Below, one piece after another: positions 1 to 5,009 of a DNA stretch of 5,009 nt. Origin of the DNA: Chth-196 sp044376515 (GTDB lineage: Bacteria > Verrucomicrobiota > Verrucomicrobiia > Chthoniobacterales > Chthoniobacteraceae); assembly GCA_044376515.1 (NCBI GenBank), contig JBILKV010000276.1:1-5009 (forward strand), in the 5' to 3' direction. Made by a program: the position numbers and the translations under genes. The number at the start of each line of letters is the position of its first letter. The first letter of the stretch is position 1. The notes under the pieces are model-generated. The model had not been told where the DNA came from. It saw nothing but the letters and a program-made list of their open reading frames with translations, and did no database searches.

Positions 1-83
1 TTTCAGGGCGTATTCTTTTTTGGGGACGGTTTTCCCATGGCGTTGCCATGGGCTGAAAGAGAAATGCCCCTTGCGGGGCGTCA
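1..83. repeat. Multi-hairpin dispersed (REP-like) repeat unit, truncated by window edge
   Basis: Two perfect hairpins sit side by side. CCCATGGC (34-41) and GCCATGGG (45-52) form an 8-bp stem with a 3-nt loop. GCCCC (66-70) and GGGGC (75-79) form a 5-bp stem with a 4-nt loop, extendable by a wobble and an A-T pair. TTTCAG (1-6) is also complementary to CTGAAA (53-58). The left edge reads TTTCAGGGCG, which looks like the right half of a third hairpin of the type GCCC-TTTCA-GGGC cut by the window boundary. This three-hairpin layout resembles repeats I recall scattered between genes in Verrucomicrobia and Planctomycetes genomes. That family assignment is from memory. The hairpins themselves are directly visible. 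Confidence 0.6.
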
Positions 84-259
84 GATTTGGCGAAAATCCG
101 CGCCGCTTTTCTCAACAAGGCGGAACGATGAATTCACGGGGTTCCCATCGCTCATAAGCCAGAAAACTCAGATACGTGGTATCAAACGCTAGCTGTCTGG
201 GAAACACAGTTGCTGCGCTTTCACGGGGCTACAGTGTGAATAGATACAATTGACTTCAG
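84..259. other. Intergenic stretch without a supported gene; possible gene debris
   Basis: No ORF with a convincing start is present. On the minus strand, 112-228 is open for 38 codons without a start codon and ends in TGA; it reads protein-like (for example RQLAFDTTYLSFLAYERW). Another minus frame gives a 24-residue ORF from ATG at 153-155 to TGA at 81-83, directly abutting the hairpin repeat. The two frames overlap, so at most one is real. The motif TTCACGGGG occurs twice (133-141 and 220-228). Base composition is less GC-rich than the genes. The stretch may be degraded coding sequence or simply spacer. Confidence 0.35.
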
Positions 260-311
260 AAGGCGCCCACGAAGTGGCCTTGCCGCCTTTGAAGCCCGAA
301 GGCCCAAAGGC
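260..311 (-). terminator. Two tandem hairpins downstream of secDF, possible transcript end
   Basis: Read on the minus strand, the first structure begins 27 nt after the secDF stop. GCCTTTG (plus 305-311) pairs with CAAAGGC (plus 285-291), and inside it GCC-TTCG-GGC forms a UUCG-capped extension. The second structure pairs AAGGC with GCCTT (plus 277-281 with 260-264) and CAC with GTG around a 3-nt loop, with a 3-nt bulge. No U-tract follows either stem, so this is not a classical intrinsic terminator. It could stabilise the 3' end, act with Rho, or belong to the repeat cluster at the left edge. Confidence 0.35.
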
Positions 312-338
312 CCGTCAGAGACGACGCGTGAGACTTGC

Positions 339-2690
339 CTAAGCGCTCGCAGCGCCACCGGGAAGAATCGGAGCACTCTTGGTCTCGCGCGAGTCGTCAC
401 CACCCTTTTTGCCGGTCCACCACAGGACCACCGGAGCGGCCACGAAGATGGAGGAGTACGTCCCCACCAGCACGCCAATCAGGATGGCGAGAGCGAAGTC
501 CGCGAGCACGGGCCCCCCGAAGAACAGCAGGGAGATGGTCGTCATCAGGGTGATCCCGCCCGTGATGATGGTGCGCGACAGGGTCTCGTTGATGCTCCCA
601 TTGAGGATGTCCTGCACAGAGCCCTTGCGGCCCGTCTGCATTCCCTCGCGGATCCGGTCGAACACCACAATCGTGTCATTCACCGAATAACCCGCGATGG
701 TCAGCACCGCCCCCACCGTCACCAACGAGAACTCCTTCCCCAGCAGCGCGAACACCCCCACCGTAATCACCACGTCATGCAACAAGGCGACGAGCGCCCC
801 CAACGCAAACGAAAATTCGAACCGGACGGTCACGTACACGAGAATTCCCAGACAGCCCAGTACCAACGCCAGCAGCGAGTTGCGTGCGAGTTCCCCACCC
901 ACCAAGCCCCCCACCGTCTCCACCTGCTCCAAACGGAACCCCGCCTCAGGAAACTTTTTAACAAGCACCTCTCCGATGCGTTCACCAATTCCCTGCGCAG
1001 CGCTCTCCGCATGGGGACTGCGGATGGTGAAGAACTCCTTGTTCGCCGACTTTTCGATCTGAACCGCTACATCCCCCAAGTTTAACGCGGCAACCGTGGC
1101 GCGCACCTCCTTGAGTTCGGGTTGCTTCTGGGTCGCCTCCAACACGACCCGGTCGCCGCCCTTGAAATCCACCCCAAAGTTCTTCTCGCCCCGTATCGCA
1201 AAGAGCAGGGCCGATCCGAGGATGACGATCGTGGAAGCCGTCACGGAAACCTTCCTCCAACCCAGAAAGTTGATGTTGGTCGACACGAGCAAACGCCCCA
1301 TGCTCACCCGTTTGATAAAGCCCCATTCCACCGCCCACGCGAACAGGCTCCTCGAGGCCACCAGAGCGGTGAACAGGGTCGCCACGATCCCGATGATCAG
1401 GGCCACCGCAAAACCCTTCACCGGGCCGGAAGCCTTCCAAAAAAGGATGAGGGCCGTGATCAGCGTGGTGATGTTGGAATCAAAAATTGCAGAGGAGGCT
1501 TTCTCAAAAGCAGAGCGCACGATCGCCGACAAGGGCCTCCGTTCGTCCATCTCCTCGCGCAGACGCTCGTAAACGAGCACGTTCGCATCCACTGCCATTC
1601 CAAGGGTAAGAATCACCCCGGCGATTCCGGGCAGCGTCAGGACCGTCCCAAACATCCCCATCGCGCCAAAGAGCAGGAGCAAGTTCACCAACAGGGCAAT
1701 GTTGGCCACCACGCCGCTGAAGCGGTAGTAGAGCAGCACAAACACGGCCGTCATTGCGACTCCCAGCAACCCCGAGAACACACCGCTCTTGATAGAGTCT
1801 TCCCCGAGGGTCGCTGACGCAGAACGCTCCTCCTCAATCACCACCGGAGTCTGAAGCGGGTTCTCCAACACACTGGCCAGGTTGCGCGCCTGATCTTCCG
1901 TGAAACTTCCCGTGATGGAGGCGTTCCCCCCCGTGATCGCCTCGCGAATCACTGGCGCCGACTGTACCTTCCCGTCCAGCATGATTGCGAAACGCTTTCC
2001 GACATTCTCCTGAGTCAACTTCGCGAACAAAGCCGCGCCCTCGCCGCTAAAACGCAAACTCACCCCCCACCCCTGCGTGTCAAAGTACGCGTGCGCTCCG
2101 CTGACCATGCTCCCTGGGATGTCCGCCTTTTTGTGCACCACCAAGGATTCCGGCGCACGCTTGCTTCCCTCCTCGCTGTACACCTCCACCTTGTATGCGG
2201 GATCCGGCGGCATCAAACCGGCCACGATCGAGTCGCTCTGGGGGTGTACCATCTTGAAGTCGAGCTTGGCCGGACGATAGAGTTGCTCGCGCGCCTCCTG
2301 CAGCTTGGCGGTGTTGATCCCGGGAATCTGTACAAGAATCCGGTCCGTGCCCTGCGGCGCGATCACCGGTTCGCTGGTACCCATCGAATCCACCCGGCGC
2401 CGGATCACCTCTCTGGCCTGATCCAACATCGCTGGAGTGATCGTTCTTGCCGGCGCACCGTCCTCCGCCTCCGCCTTGAGACGCACCAGAAAAGAGGTCC
2501 CCCCCTTCAAATCCAAACCCAACGCCAGCTTCTCCTCCGGAGGGTAAACCGCGGACAGCGCCACGTAGGAAACAAGCACGCTGAGGACGCTGCCCAGAAT
2601 GCGTTTCGAACGGTCGTTATCAGTAAAAAAATACCACGCGAAAAGCCCGGCCAGTAGAAGGCCCACGAAGAATACAAACACAGGTGTCAT
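339..2690 (-). CDS. secDF: Protein translocase subunit SecDF (SecD-SecF fusion)
   Basis: This is the proton-driven RND-type accessory subunit of the Sec translocon, 783 residues. It helps exported proteins leave SecYEG on the outer face of the membrane. The SecD half spans about 1-460: GLDLKGG at 58-64 starts the large P1 periplasmic domain, five helices follow at about 302-446, and GMAVDANVLVYERLREE at 364-380 carries the conserved transport aspartate D368. The SecF half spans about 470-760: FGVDFKGG at 505-512, periplasmic P4 to about 600, and TIAGYSVNDTIVVFDRIRE at 664-682 with D672, then NETLSRT at 701-707. Fused SecDF is known in Bacillus (about 737 aa) and other phyla. One oddity is an additional hydrophobic segment (1-22) before the usual first SecD helix (31-49). 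The ATG is the only good start, since the next methionine is at residue 87. No Shine-Dalgarno precedes it (upstream TGCTCCCCCA). The gene lies downstream of yajC, after a 264-bp gap. Confidence 0.97.
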   Translation of the reverse strand: MTPVFVFFVGLLLAGLFAWYFFTDNDRSKRILGSVLSVLVSYVALSAVYPPEEKLALGLDLKGGTSFLVRLKAEAEDGAPARTITPAMLDQAREVIRRRVDSMGTSEPVIAPQGTDRILVQIPGINTAKLQEAREQLYRPAKLDFKMVHPQSDSIVAGLMPPDPAYKVEVYSEEGSKRAPESLVVHKKADIPGSMVSGAHAYFDTQGWGVSLRFSGEGAALFAKLTQENVGKRFAIMLDGKVQSAPVIREAITGGNASITGSFTEDQARNLASVLENPLQTPVVIEEERSASATLGEDSIKSGVFSGLLGVAMTAVFVLLYYRFSGVVANIALLVNLLLLFGAMGMFGTVLTLPGIAGVILTLGMAVDANVLVYERLREEMDERRPLSAIVRSAFEKASSAIFDSNITTLITALILFWKASGPVKGFAVALIIGIVATLFTALVASRSLFAWAVEWGFIKRVSMGRLLVSTNINFLGWRKVSVTASTIVILGSALLFAIRGEKNFGVDFKGGDRVVLEATQKQPELKEVRATVAALNLGDVAVQIEKSANKEFFTIRSPHAESAAQGIGERIGEVLVKKFPEAGFRLEQVETVGGLVGGELARNSLLALVLGCLGILVYVTVRFEFSFALGALVALLHDVVITVGVFALLGKEFSLVTVGAVLTIAGYSVNDTIVVFDRIREGMQTGRKGSVQDILNGSINETLSRTIITGGITLMTTISLLFFGGPVLADFALAILIGVLVGTYSSIFVAAPVVLWWTGKKGGDDSRETKSAPILPGGAASA

Positions 2691-2954
2691 TGGGGGAGCA
2701 GTTAAACCAAAAGAGTGAAAAAAGGCTTACGCAAAGTTGGAGCAAAGAAATCGGAGCCGCAATTGGAAGCTAACGATGGTAGGGAAGAAAACTCTGGGGG
2801 CCGCCGTTACGAGGAAACTTAATCCAATGGGACTCGCCATGGAGTGGAGTTCAAAAAATCAACAGCCTCGGGGCCGCCACGCCCGCTGCCCATTTGAAAA
2901 CCATGGAAGCGCCCTGAGGGAGCGGGTGCACGAGGCAGCCAGCGGTGGGAGCCG
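2691..2954. other. Long yajC-secDF intergenic region
   Basis: yajC and secD are usually packed closely, but here 264 bp separate them. On the minus strand the region holds a candidate terminator (2852-2888), a 37-codon ORF (2727-2840), pyrimidine-rich sequence directly before the secDF ATG, and an inverted hexamer pair GCTGCC (2885-2890) and GGCAGC (2934-2939). No gene is assigned. The space may hold a separate secDF promoter or a leader, but I could not find a good -35/-10 pair. Confidence 0.5.
2852..2888 (-). terminator. Candidate intrinsic terminator between yajC and secDF
   Basis: On the minus strand CAGC plus GGGC (plus 2888-2881) can pair with GCCC (2874-2871) and GCTG (2866-2863). The loop is 6 nt and a 4-nt bulge interrupts the 3' arm. 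The stem is followed by TTGATTTTTT, an imperfect U-tract. If it works, it would end or attenuate yajC transcripts about 65 bp past the yajC stop and leave secDF dependent on readthrough or its own promoter. The bulge makes this uncertain. Confidence 0.3.
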
Positions 2955-3293
2955 CTAGGATTTCTCCACACTCACTTTCACCTCTTTCAGGACCGAGGCG
3001 ATCGCGCTCTTGTCGACTTCGATGCGGACGTTGTCGGCGATCTTCAACATCAGGGTGTTTCCATCCTTCATGTTGGACACAATTCCATGAATTCCGCCCG
3101 TCGTCACGACTGCATCCCCGGTTTTCATATTGTCCACCATTTCCTGGAGCTTCTTCCGCTGCTGCTGCTGTGGACGCAGCACAAGGAAATACATGATCAC
3201 AAAAACACAGACCATCGGGACGAACATCCCGGCCACACCGGGTGGCGGCGCCGCGCCGGCCGCCTGCGCGAGGATCGGATAAATCTGGTACAT
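2955..3293 (-). CDS. yajC: Preprotein translocase subunit YajC
   Basis: This is a small inner-membrane subunit of the Sec accessory complex (SecDF-YajC), 112 residues, a typical size for the family. A short N-terminal stretch rich in Ala and Pro (about 9-20) precedes one membrane helix at about 22-38. The family signature follows directly: YFLVLRPQQQQRKK at 35-48, a positively charged juxtamembrane Gln-rich segment. The cytoplasmic domain contains GDAVVTTGGIHGIV at 59-72 and IADNVRIEVDKSAI at 85-98, both classic YajC motifs. The ATG directly precedes the expected N-terminus. No Shine-Dalgarno is present; the leader is AT-rich (TTTTAAATACTGTT). It is the gene upstream of secDF, with a bulged inverted repeat about 30 bp before its start. 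YajC is not essential in E. coli, and its exact role is not settled. Confidence 0.96.
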   Translation of the reverse strand: MYQIYPILAQAAGAAPPPGVAGMFVPMVCVFVIMYFLVLRPQQQQRKKLQEMVDNMKTGDAVVTTGGIHGIVSNMKDGNTLMLKIADNVRIEVDKSAIASVLKEVKVSVEKS

Positions 3294-3308
3294 AACAGTA
3301 TTTAAAAT

Positions 3309-3337
3309 ATGACAACGGCAGTCCGCGGTTCACTCAA
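3309..3337 (-). promoter_or_regulatory. Weak candidate promoter for yajC
   Basis: On the minus strand TTGAGT (plus 3332-3337) lies 17 bp upstream of TGTCAT (plus 3309-3314). Each matches the sigma-70 consensus at 4 of 6 bases. An AT-rich run, TATTTTAAATA, overlaps the -10 end and continues towards the yajC ATG, which would give a very short leader. The -35 box falls inside the inverted repeat at 3323-3363. This is suggestive only. Confidence 0.25.
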
Positions 3338-3363
3338 CATTCAAGAAAGAGTGGAAACCGCGG
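3323..3363. promoter_or_regulatory. Bulged inverted repeat upstream of yajC (operator or leader hairpin)
   Basis: CCGCGGTT (3323-3330) followed by CACTC (3331-3335) is complementary to GAGTG (3349-3353) and AACCGCGG (3356-3363). The result is 13 perfectly matched pairs with one 2-nt bulge (3354-3355) and a 13-nt loop. It ends about 30 bp before the yajC start. It could be a DNA operator, a 5' leader hairpin of the yajC-secDF transcript, or a dedA 3' structure. No U-tract follows immediately on the minus strand, which argues against a standard terminator. Confidence 0.5.
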
Positions 3364-3533
3364 GCGGGACAACCTACCCAGCGCGGGCCATTTGTCCAAA
3401 ACTTTCACATGCGCTCCAAAGGGCGGGCTTGGTCAAGTTCTGGTGCCAAGCCTTGGTTGCGAGATTTCAGGTGAGCCGGTTCATTGCACTCAAGAACCAG
3501 CCTTTGCCAGCTTCCGAATCCCCCCGGGACGGT

Positions 3534-4163
3534 TCATTCCGAACGTTTCGCACTCAACCGGAGCATCAACACGTAGAGCACGGCCAGAACGGCAACCGCC
3601 CCCACGAACCAAAGGGACTCGTGCTTGACCGCCCGGATCATCTGCTCCGGATTGTCGATCAATCCAGGATTCCGCTCGGAGACGCGCGCGCCCAGCCAGG
3701 CCAAAATCGTGCACCAGAGGGCCGCTCCGGAGATGGTCATCACGCTGAAACGGCCGAATCCCATCCGTAAAATTCCGGCGGGAATCGAGACCACATGCCT
3801 GACGACGGGAAGGAGCCGCGCAAAAAAGATGCCGCCAGCCTCGTACCGGTGGAGAAAACGTTCGGCCCTTTCGAGCTTTTCCTCACTCAGCAGAAAGCGT
3901 TTACCGAAGCGGGCAACCGCGATCCGCCCCCCCCAAAGCGCCAGCCAGTAGGAAATGGCCGATCCAACGTAGGAACCCACCGTCCCGGCGAGCACGACCC
4001 CGAAAAGGCTCATCCGCCCCTGCGCCGCCCAGTAGGCCGCAGGAGGAATCACCAGTTCGCTGGGCACCGGCAGGATTGTGCTCTCCAAAGCCATCAATAC
4101 CGCCACCCCAGCGTAACCCCAATCCCGAACCCAACCAAACCAGATCAAGATAAGTGCATGCAT
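3534..4163 (-). CDS. DedA family (SNARE-associated / VTT domain) membrane protein
   Basis: This 209-residue integral membrane protein has the usual DedA length. Visible signatures are the N-terminal acidic re-entrant motif ESTILPVPSE at 27-36 (E27, P32, P34, E36), followed by PP at 40-41, and the glycine-rich helix GTVGSYVGSAISYWLALWGG at 60-79. The segment FFARLLPVVRHVVSIPAGILRM at about 113-134 carries the conserved arginines R116 and R122, with P119 and AG at 129-130. A C-terminal helix lies at about 184-202, followed by a basic tail. Family members include E. coli YqjA/YghB and the undecaprenyl-phosphate flippase UptA of Bacillus, and act in membrane lipid or carrier transport; the substrate here cannot be read from sequence. 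The ATG fits the expected N-terminus, though no Shine-Dalgarno is seen. It is 85 bp downstream of the small membrane-protein gene and 240 bp upstream of yajC. Confidence 0.93.
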   Translation of the reverse strand: MHALILIWFGWVRDWGYAGVAVLMALESTILPVPSELVIPPAAYWAAQGRMSLFGVVLAGTVGSYVGSAISYWLALWGGRIAVARFGKRFLLSEEKLERAERFLHRYEAGGIFFARLLPVVRHVVSIPAGILRMGFGRFSVMTISGAALWCTILAWLGARVSERNPGLIDNPEQMIRAVKHESLWFVGAVAVLAVLYVLMLRLSAKRSE

Positions 4164-4248
4164 AAAAGTCGAGGCACTGCCGCCAAACAGGCAGCCCCGT
4201 GGAACCGGGTTAAAGGGACCTTTCGCCCCCCTTGAAACTCCCCTTCCC

Positions 4249-4536
4249 CTAAAAAACCTCCGTCTCGTCCGTCAACCCGGGGTCGAGCCGGATGGAGTCC
4301 AACCGCCGGCGCACCCCACGGTCCGATTCCGGGTTCTGCCAAACACGCAACACCGATTGGACAACGGCAGGCACCGCCAGGAGCACCCCAAGAGAGAGCA
4401 GGGTCGCTGCGGTGGTCTTTTGGGTCGGACGTTGCAGCTTTCCAGCGATCAAAAGTCCGATTCCGCAGCCGACGGCCGTCTGGGTCACGGCGAGCAGACT
4501 GGCCTTGGTCAGGTCGGGAGGGCGTTGGGAGGGCAT
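4249..4536 (-). CDS. Small two-helix membrane protein of unknown function
   Basis: I do not assign a known family. From the ATG at 4534-4536 the product has 95 residues: a short polar N-terminus, a hydrophobic helix at about 11-31 containing GCGIGLLIAGKL, a basic loop (QRPTQK), a second helix at about 42-62, and a charged tail (ESDRGVRRRLDSIRLD). Two short helices with a positively charged loop predict a hairpin with both ends on the same side of the membrane. An in-frame GTG at 4579-4581 would add 15 residues. I prefer the ATG because those residues (including C and Y) resemble read-through leader, but neither start has a Shine-Dalgarno. It is codirectional with dedA and 85 bp upstream, so the two may be cotranscribed. 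Coding character is supported by the clean hydrophobic pattern and high GC. Confidence 0.7.
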   Translation of the reverse strand: MPSQRPPDLTKASLLAVTQTAVGCGIGLLIAGKLQRPTQKTTAATLLSLGVLLAVPAVVQSVLRVWQNPESDRGVRRRLDSIRLDPGLTDETEVF

Positions 4537-4590
4537 AGCGATGGAGAAGATATACCGCGCGCATCCATCCAATGGCGACACAGAATCCGA

Positions 4591-4620
4591 TATTTACCCC
4601 ATTTTAGACCAAACCTTTTA
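4591..4620 (-). promoter_or_regulatory. AT-rich island upstream of the small membrane-protein gene, possible promoter
   Basis: Inside very GC-rich surroundings this 30-bp stretch contains, on the minus strand, TAAAAT (plus 4601-4606) and TAAATA (plus 4591-4596), both -10-like. It lies 55-85 bp before the preferred ATG. No acceptable -35 hexamer is found at 16-18 bp from either. It is the most likely promoter area for the leftward genes, on composition only. Confidence 0.25.
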
Positions 4621-4882
4621 CCCGTCGCCTCCGTAGCGAGGAGTGAGATTCCACAACACCAACCATCCGGCGACAAAAAGGCTGGGGGCACGGCAAAGGG
4701 AGGAAAGAGAGAAACACCCGCGGGGAGACCAAGATCTCGGGCGCGGGCGACTCGGCGGCGGGAAAAAAGCGCCCGTCCGTTGCCCGGCCCCGGCTCTGCC
4801 AGTTCCCTTCGGCCGAAGGCAGGCCCGGAGAACCGGTTTCGGGCCCGGGGCCGGGGCCGGTATGCGCCCCGGCTTGCCCCCC

Positions 4883-4905
4883 AAAAAAACGCCGAAACAA
4901 CCGGC
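4883..4905 (-). terminator. Weak candidate intrinsic terminator on minus strand
   Basis: On the minus strand GCCG (plus 4905-4902) and CGGC (plus 4894-4891) form a 4-bp GC stem with a 7-nt loop, extendable by two G-U wobbles. A T7 run follows after one base. It could end a leftward gene lying beyond the right edge. The stem is short, so chance occurrence is possible. Confidence 0.3.
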
Positions 4906-4925
4906 ACGGAAAATTCAGCGAAGGC

Positions 4926-4932
4926 AGGAGGT
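4926..4932 (+). promoter_or_regulatory. Consensus Shine-Dalgarno AGGAGGT
   Basis: AGGAGGT is a full match to the anti-SD partner of 16S rRNA. The core AGGAGG ends 7 nt before an ATG at 4939-4941, which is near-ideal spacing. None of the four minus-strand genes here has such a site, so this one stands out. It supports, but does not prove, a plus-strand start at the right edge. Confidence 0.4.
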
Positions 4933-4938
4933 CAATCA

Positions 4939-5009
4939 ATGCAAACAGATGGCGGCCACTTTGCCGGGCACGACCCGACACATGAGGGAATGCGGGCGCC
5001 CGCGGCACT
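4939..5009 (+). CDS. Possible 5' end of a divergent gene, truncated by window edge
   Basis: From the ATG, 23 codons are open to the window end, beginning MQTDGGHFAGHDPTHEG. No family can be recognised from so little. The only real support is the consensus Shine-Dalgarno at ideal distance. The alternative is that a leftward gene ends here: a minus frame stops with TGA at 4936-4938, followed by the weak terminator at 4883-4905. The two readings are mutually exclusive and the window is too short to choose firmly. Confidence 0.35.
   Translation, partial: MQTDGGHFAGHDPTHEGMRAPAA

Larger units (their letters stand above)
4621..4938. other. Very GC-rich intergenic region with many small inverted repeats, no credible gene
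   Basis: Long open frames exist on the minus strand here, but their products are Pro/Gly/Arg-rich with no domain pattern, as expected from GC-rich non-coding DNA. Visible structures are CGGGCGC (4738-4744) with GCGCCCG (4769-4775), the 14-bp palindrome CCTTCGGCCGAAGG (4806-4819), and CCGGGGC (4851-4857) with GCCCCGG (4866-4872) around an 8-nt loop. A C6A7 run sits at 4876-4889. The stretch may hold the promoter of a divergent gene at the right edge or the 3' end of a leftward one. Confidence 0.5.

Noticed and set aside
1..338. CRISPR array, tRNA or complete insertion sequence at the left end
   Set aside because: No regularly spaced direct repeats, no cloverleaf with a CCA-type end and no transposase frame are visible. 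Only hairpins and short open frames are present.
1122..1817. 231-residue plus-strand ORF inside secDF
   Set aside because: It lies antisense to the well-supported secDF. Its product is rich in His, Arg, Gln and Gly with no domain pattern, as typical for the antisense frame of a GC-rich gene.
2851..3333. 160-residue minus-strand ORF overlapping yajC
   Set aside because: It is the same strand in another frame as yajC, which has all family motifs. The alternative product is low-complexity Arg/Gly/Ala-rich.
3456..3466. CCAAGCCTTGG near-palindrome between yajC and dedA
   Set aside because: It is too short and common to carry weight, with no U-tract or promoter context.
4145..4564. 139-residue minus-strand ORF overlapping the small membrane-protein gene and the dedA start
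   Set aside because: It runs out of frame through a gene with a clear two-helix pattern. It lacks domain features and overlaps the dedA start.
4604..5008. 134-residue minus-strand ORF and nested frames at the right end
   Set aside because: The products are Pro/Gly/Arg-rich with no hydrophobic or domain pattern, several frames are open at once because of high GC, and there is no start signal. They are best explained as non-coding sequence.

Overview
The window is a GC-rich bacterial chromosome segment. All four convincing genes lie on the minus strand. In transcription order (right to left) they are a small two-helix membrane protein of unknown function, a DedA-family membrane protein, yajC, and a fused secD-secF gene. 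The one-polypeptide SecDF, the two-gene yajC-secDF order, the lack of Shine-Dalgarno sequences and a hairpin repeat at the left edge together suggest Verrucomicrobiota, perhaps Opitutae. That is a judgement from memory of the families, not a database result, so the phylum is tentative.

Layout, left to right. 1-83 holds a multi-hairpin dispersed-repeat unit that seems to be cut by the window edge. 84-259 has no supported gene, only two short competing open frames that could be debris. 260-311 holds two tandem hairpins just downstream of the secDF stop. 339-2690 is secDF. 2691-2954 is an unusually long gap between yajC and secDF, with a possible terminator and a tiny ORF. 2955-3293 is yajC. 3294-3533 separates yajC from dedA and carries a strong bulged inverted repeat about 30 bp upstream of the yajC start. 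3534-4163 is dedA. 4249-4536 (or 4581) encodes the small membrane protein. 4582-4938 is a very GC-rich, structure-prone stretch without a credible gene. At 4939 a consensus Shine-Dalgarno precedes an ATG on the plus strand, possibly the first codons of a divergent gene that leaves the window.

YajC and SecDF are the accessory subcomplex of the Sec translocon. SecDF uses the proton-motive force to pull exported proteins out of the channel on the trans side of the membrane, and YajC associates with it. DedA proteins are membrane proteins linked to lipid carrier or lipid transport and envelope integrity. The window is therefore a cell-envelope locus. Housekeeping genes dominate, and the more unusual material lies in the non-coding parts: the repeat, the yajC leader palindrome, the yajC-secDF gap and the right-hand GC-rich region.
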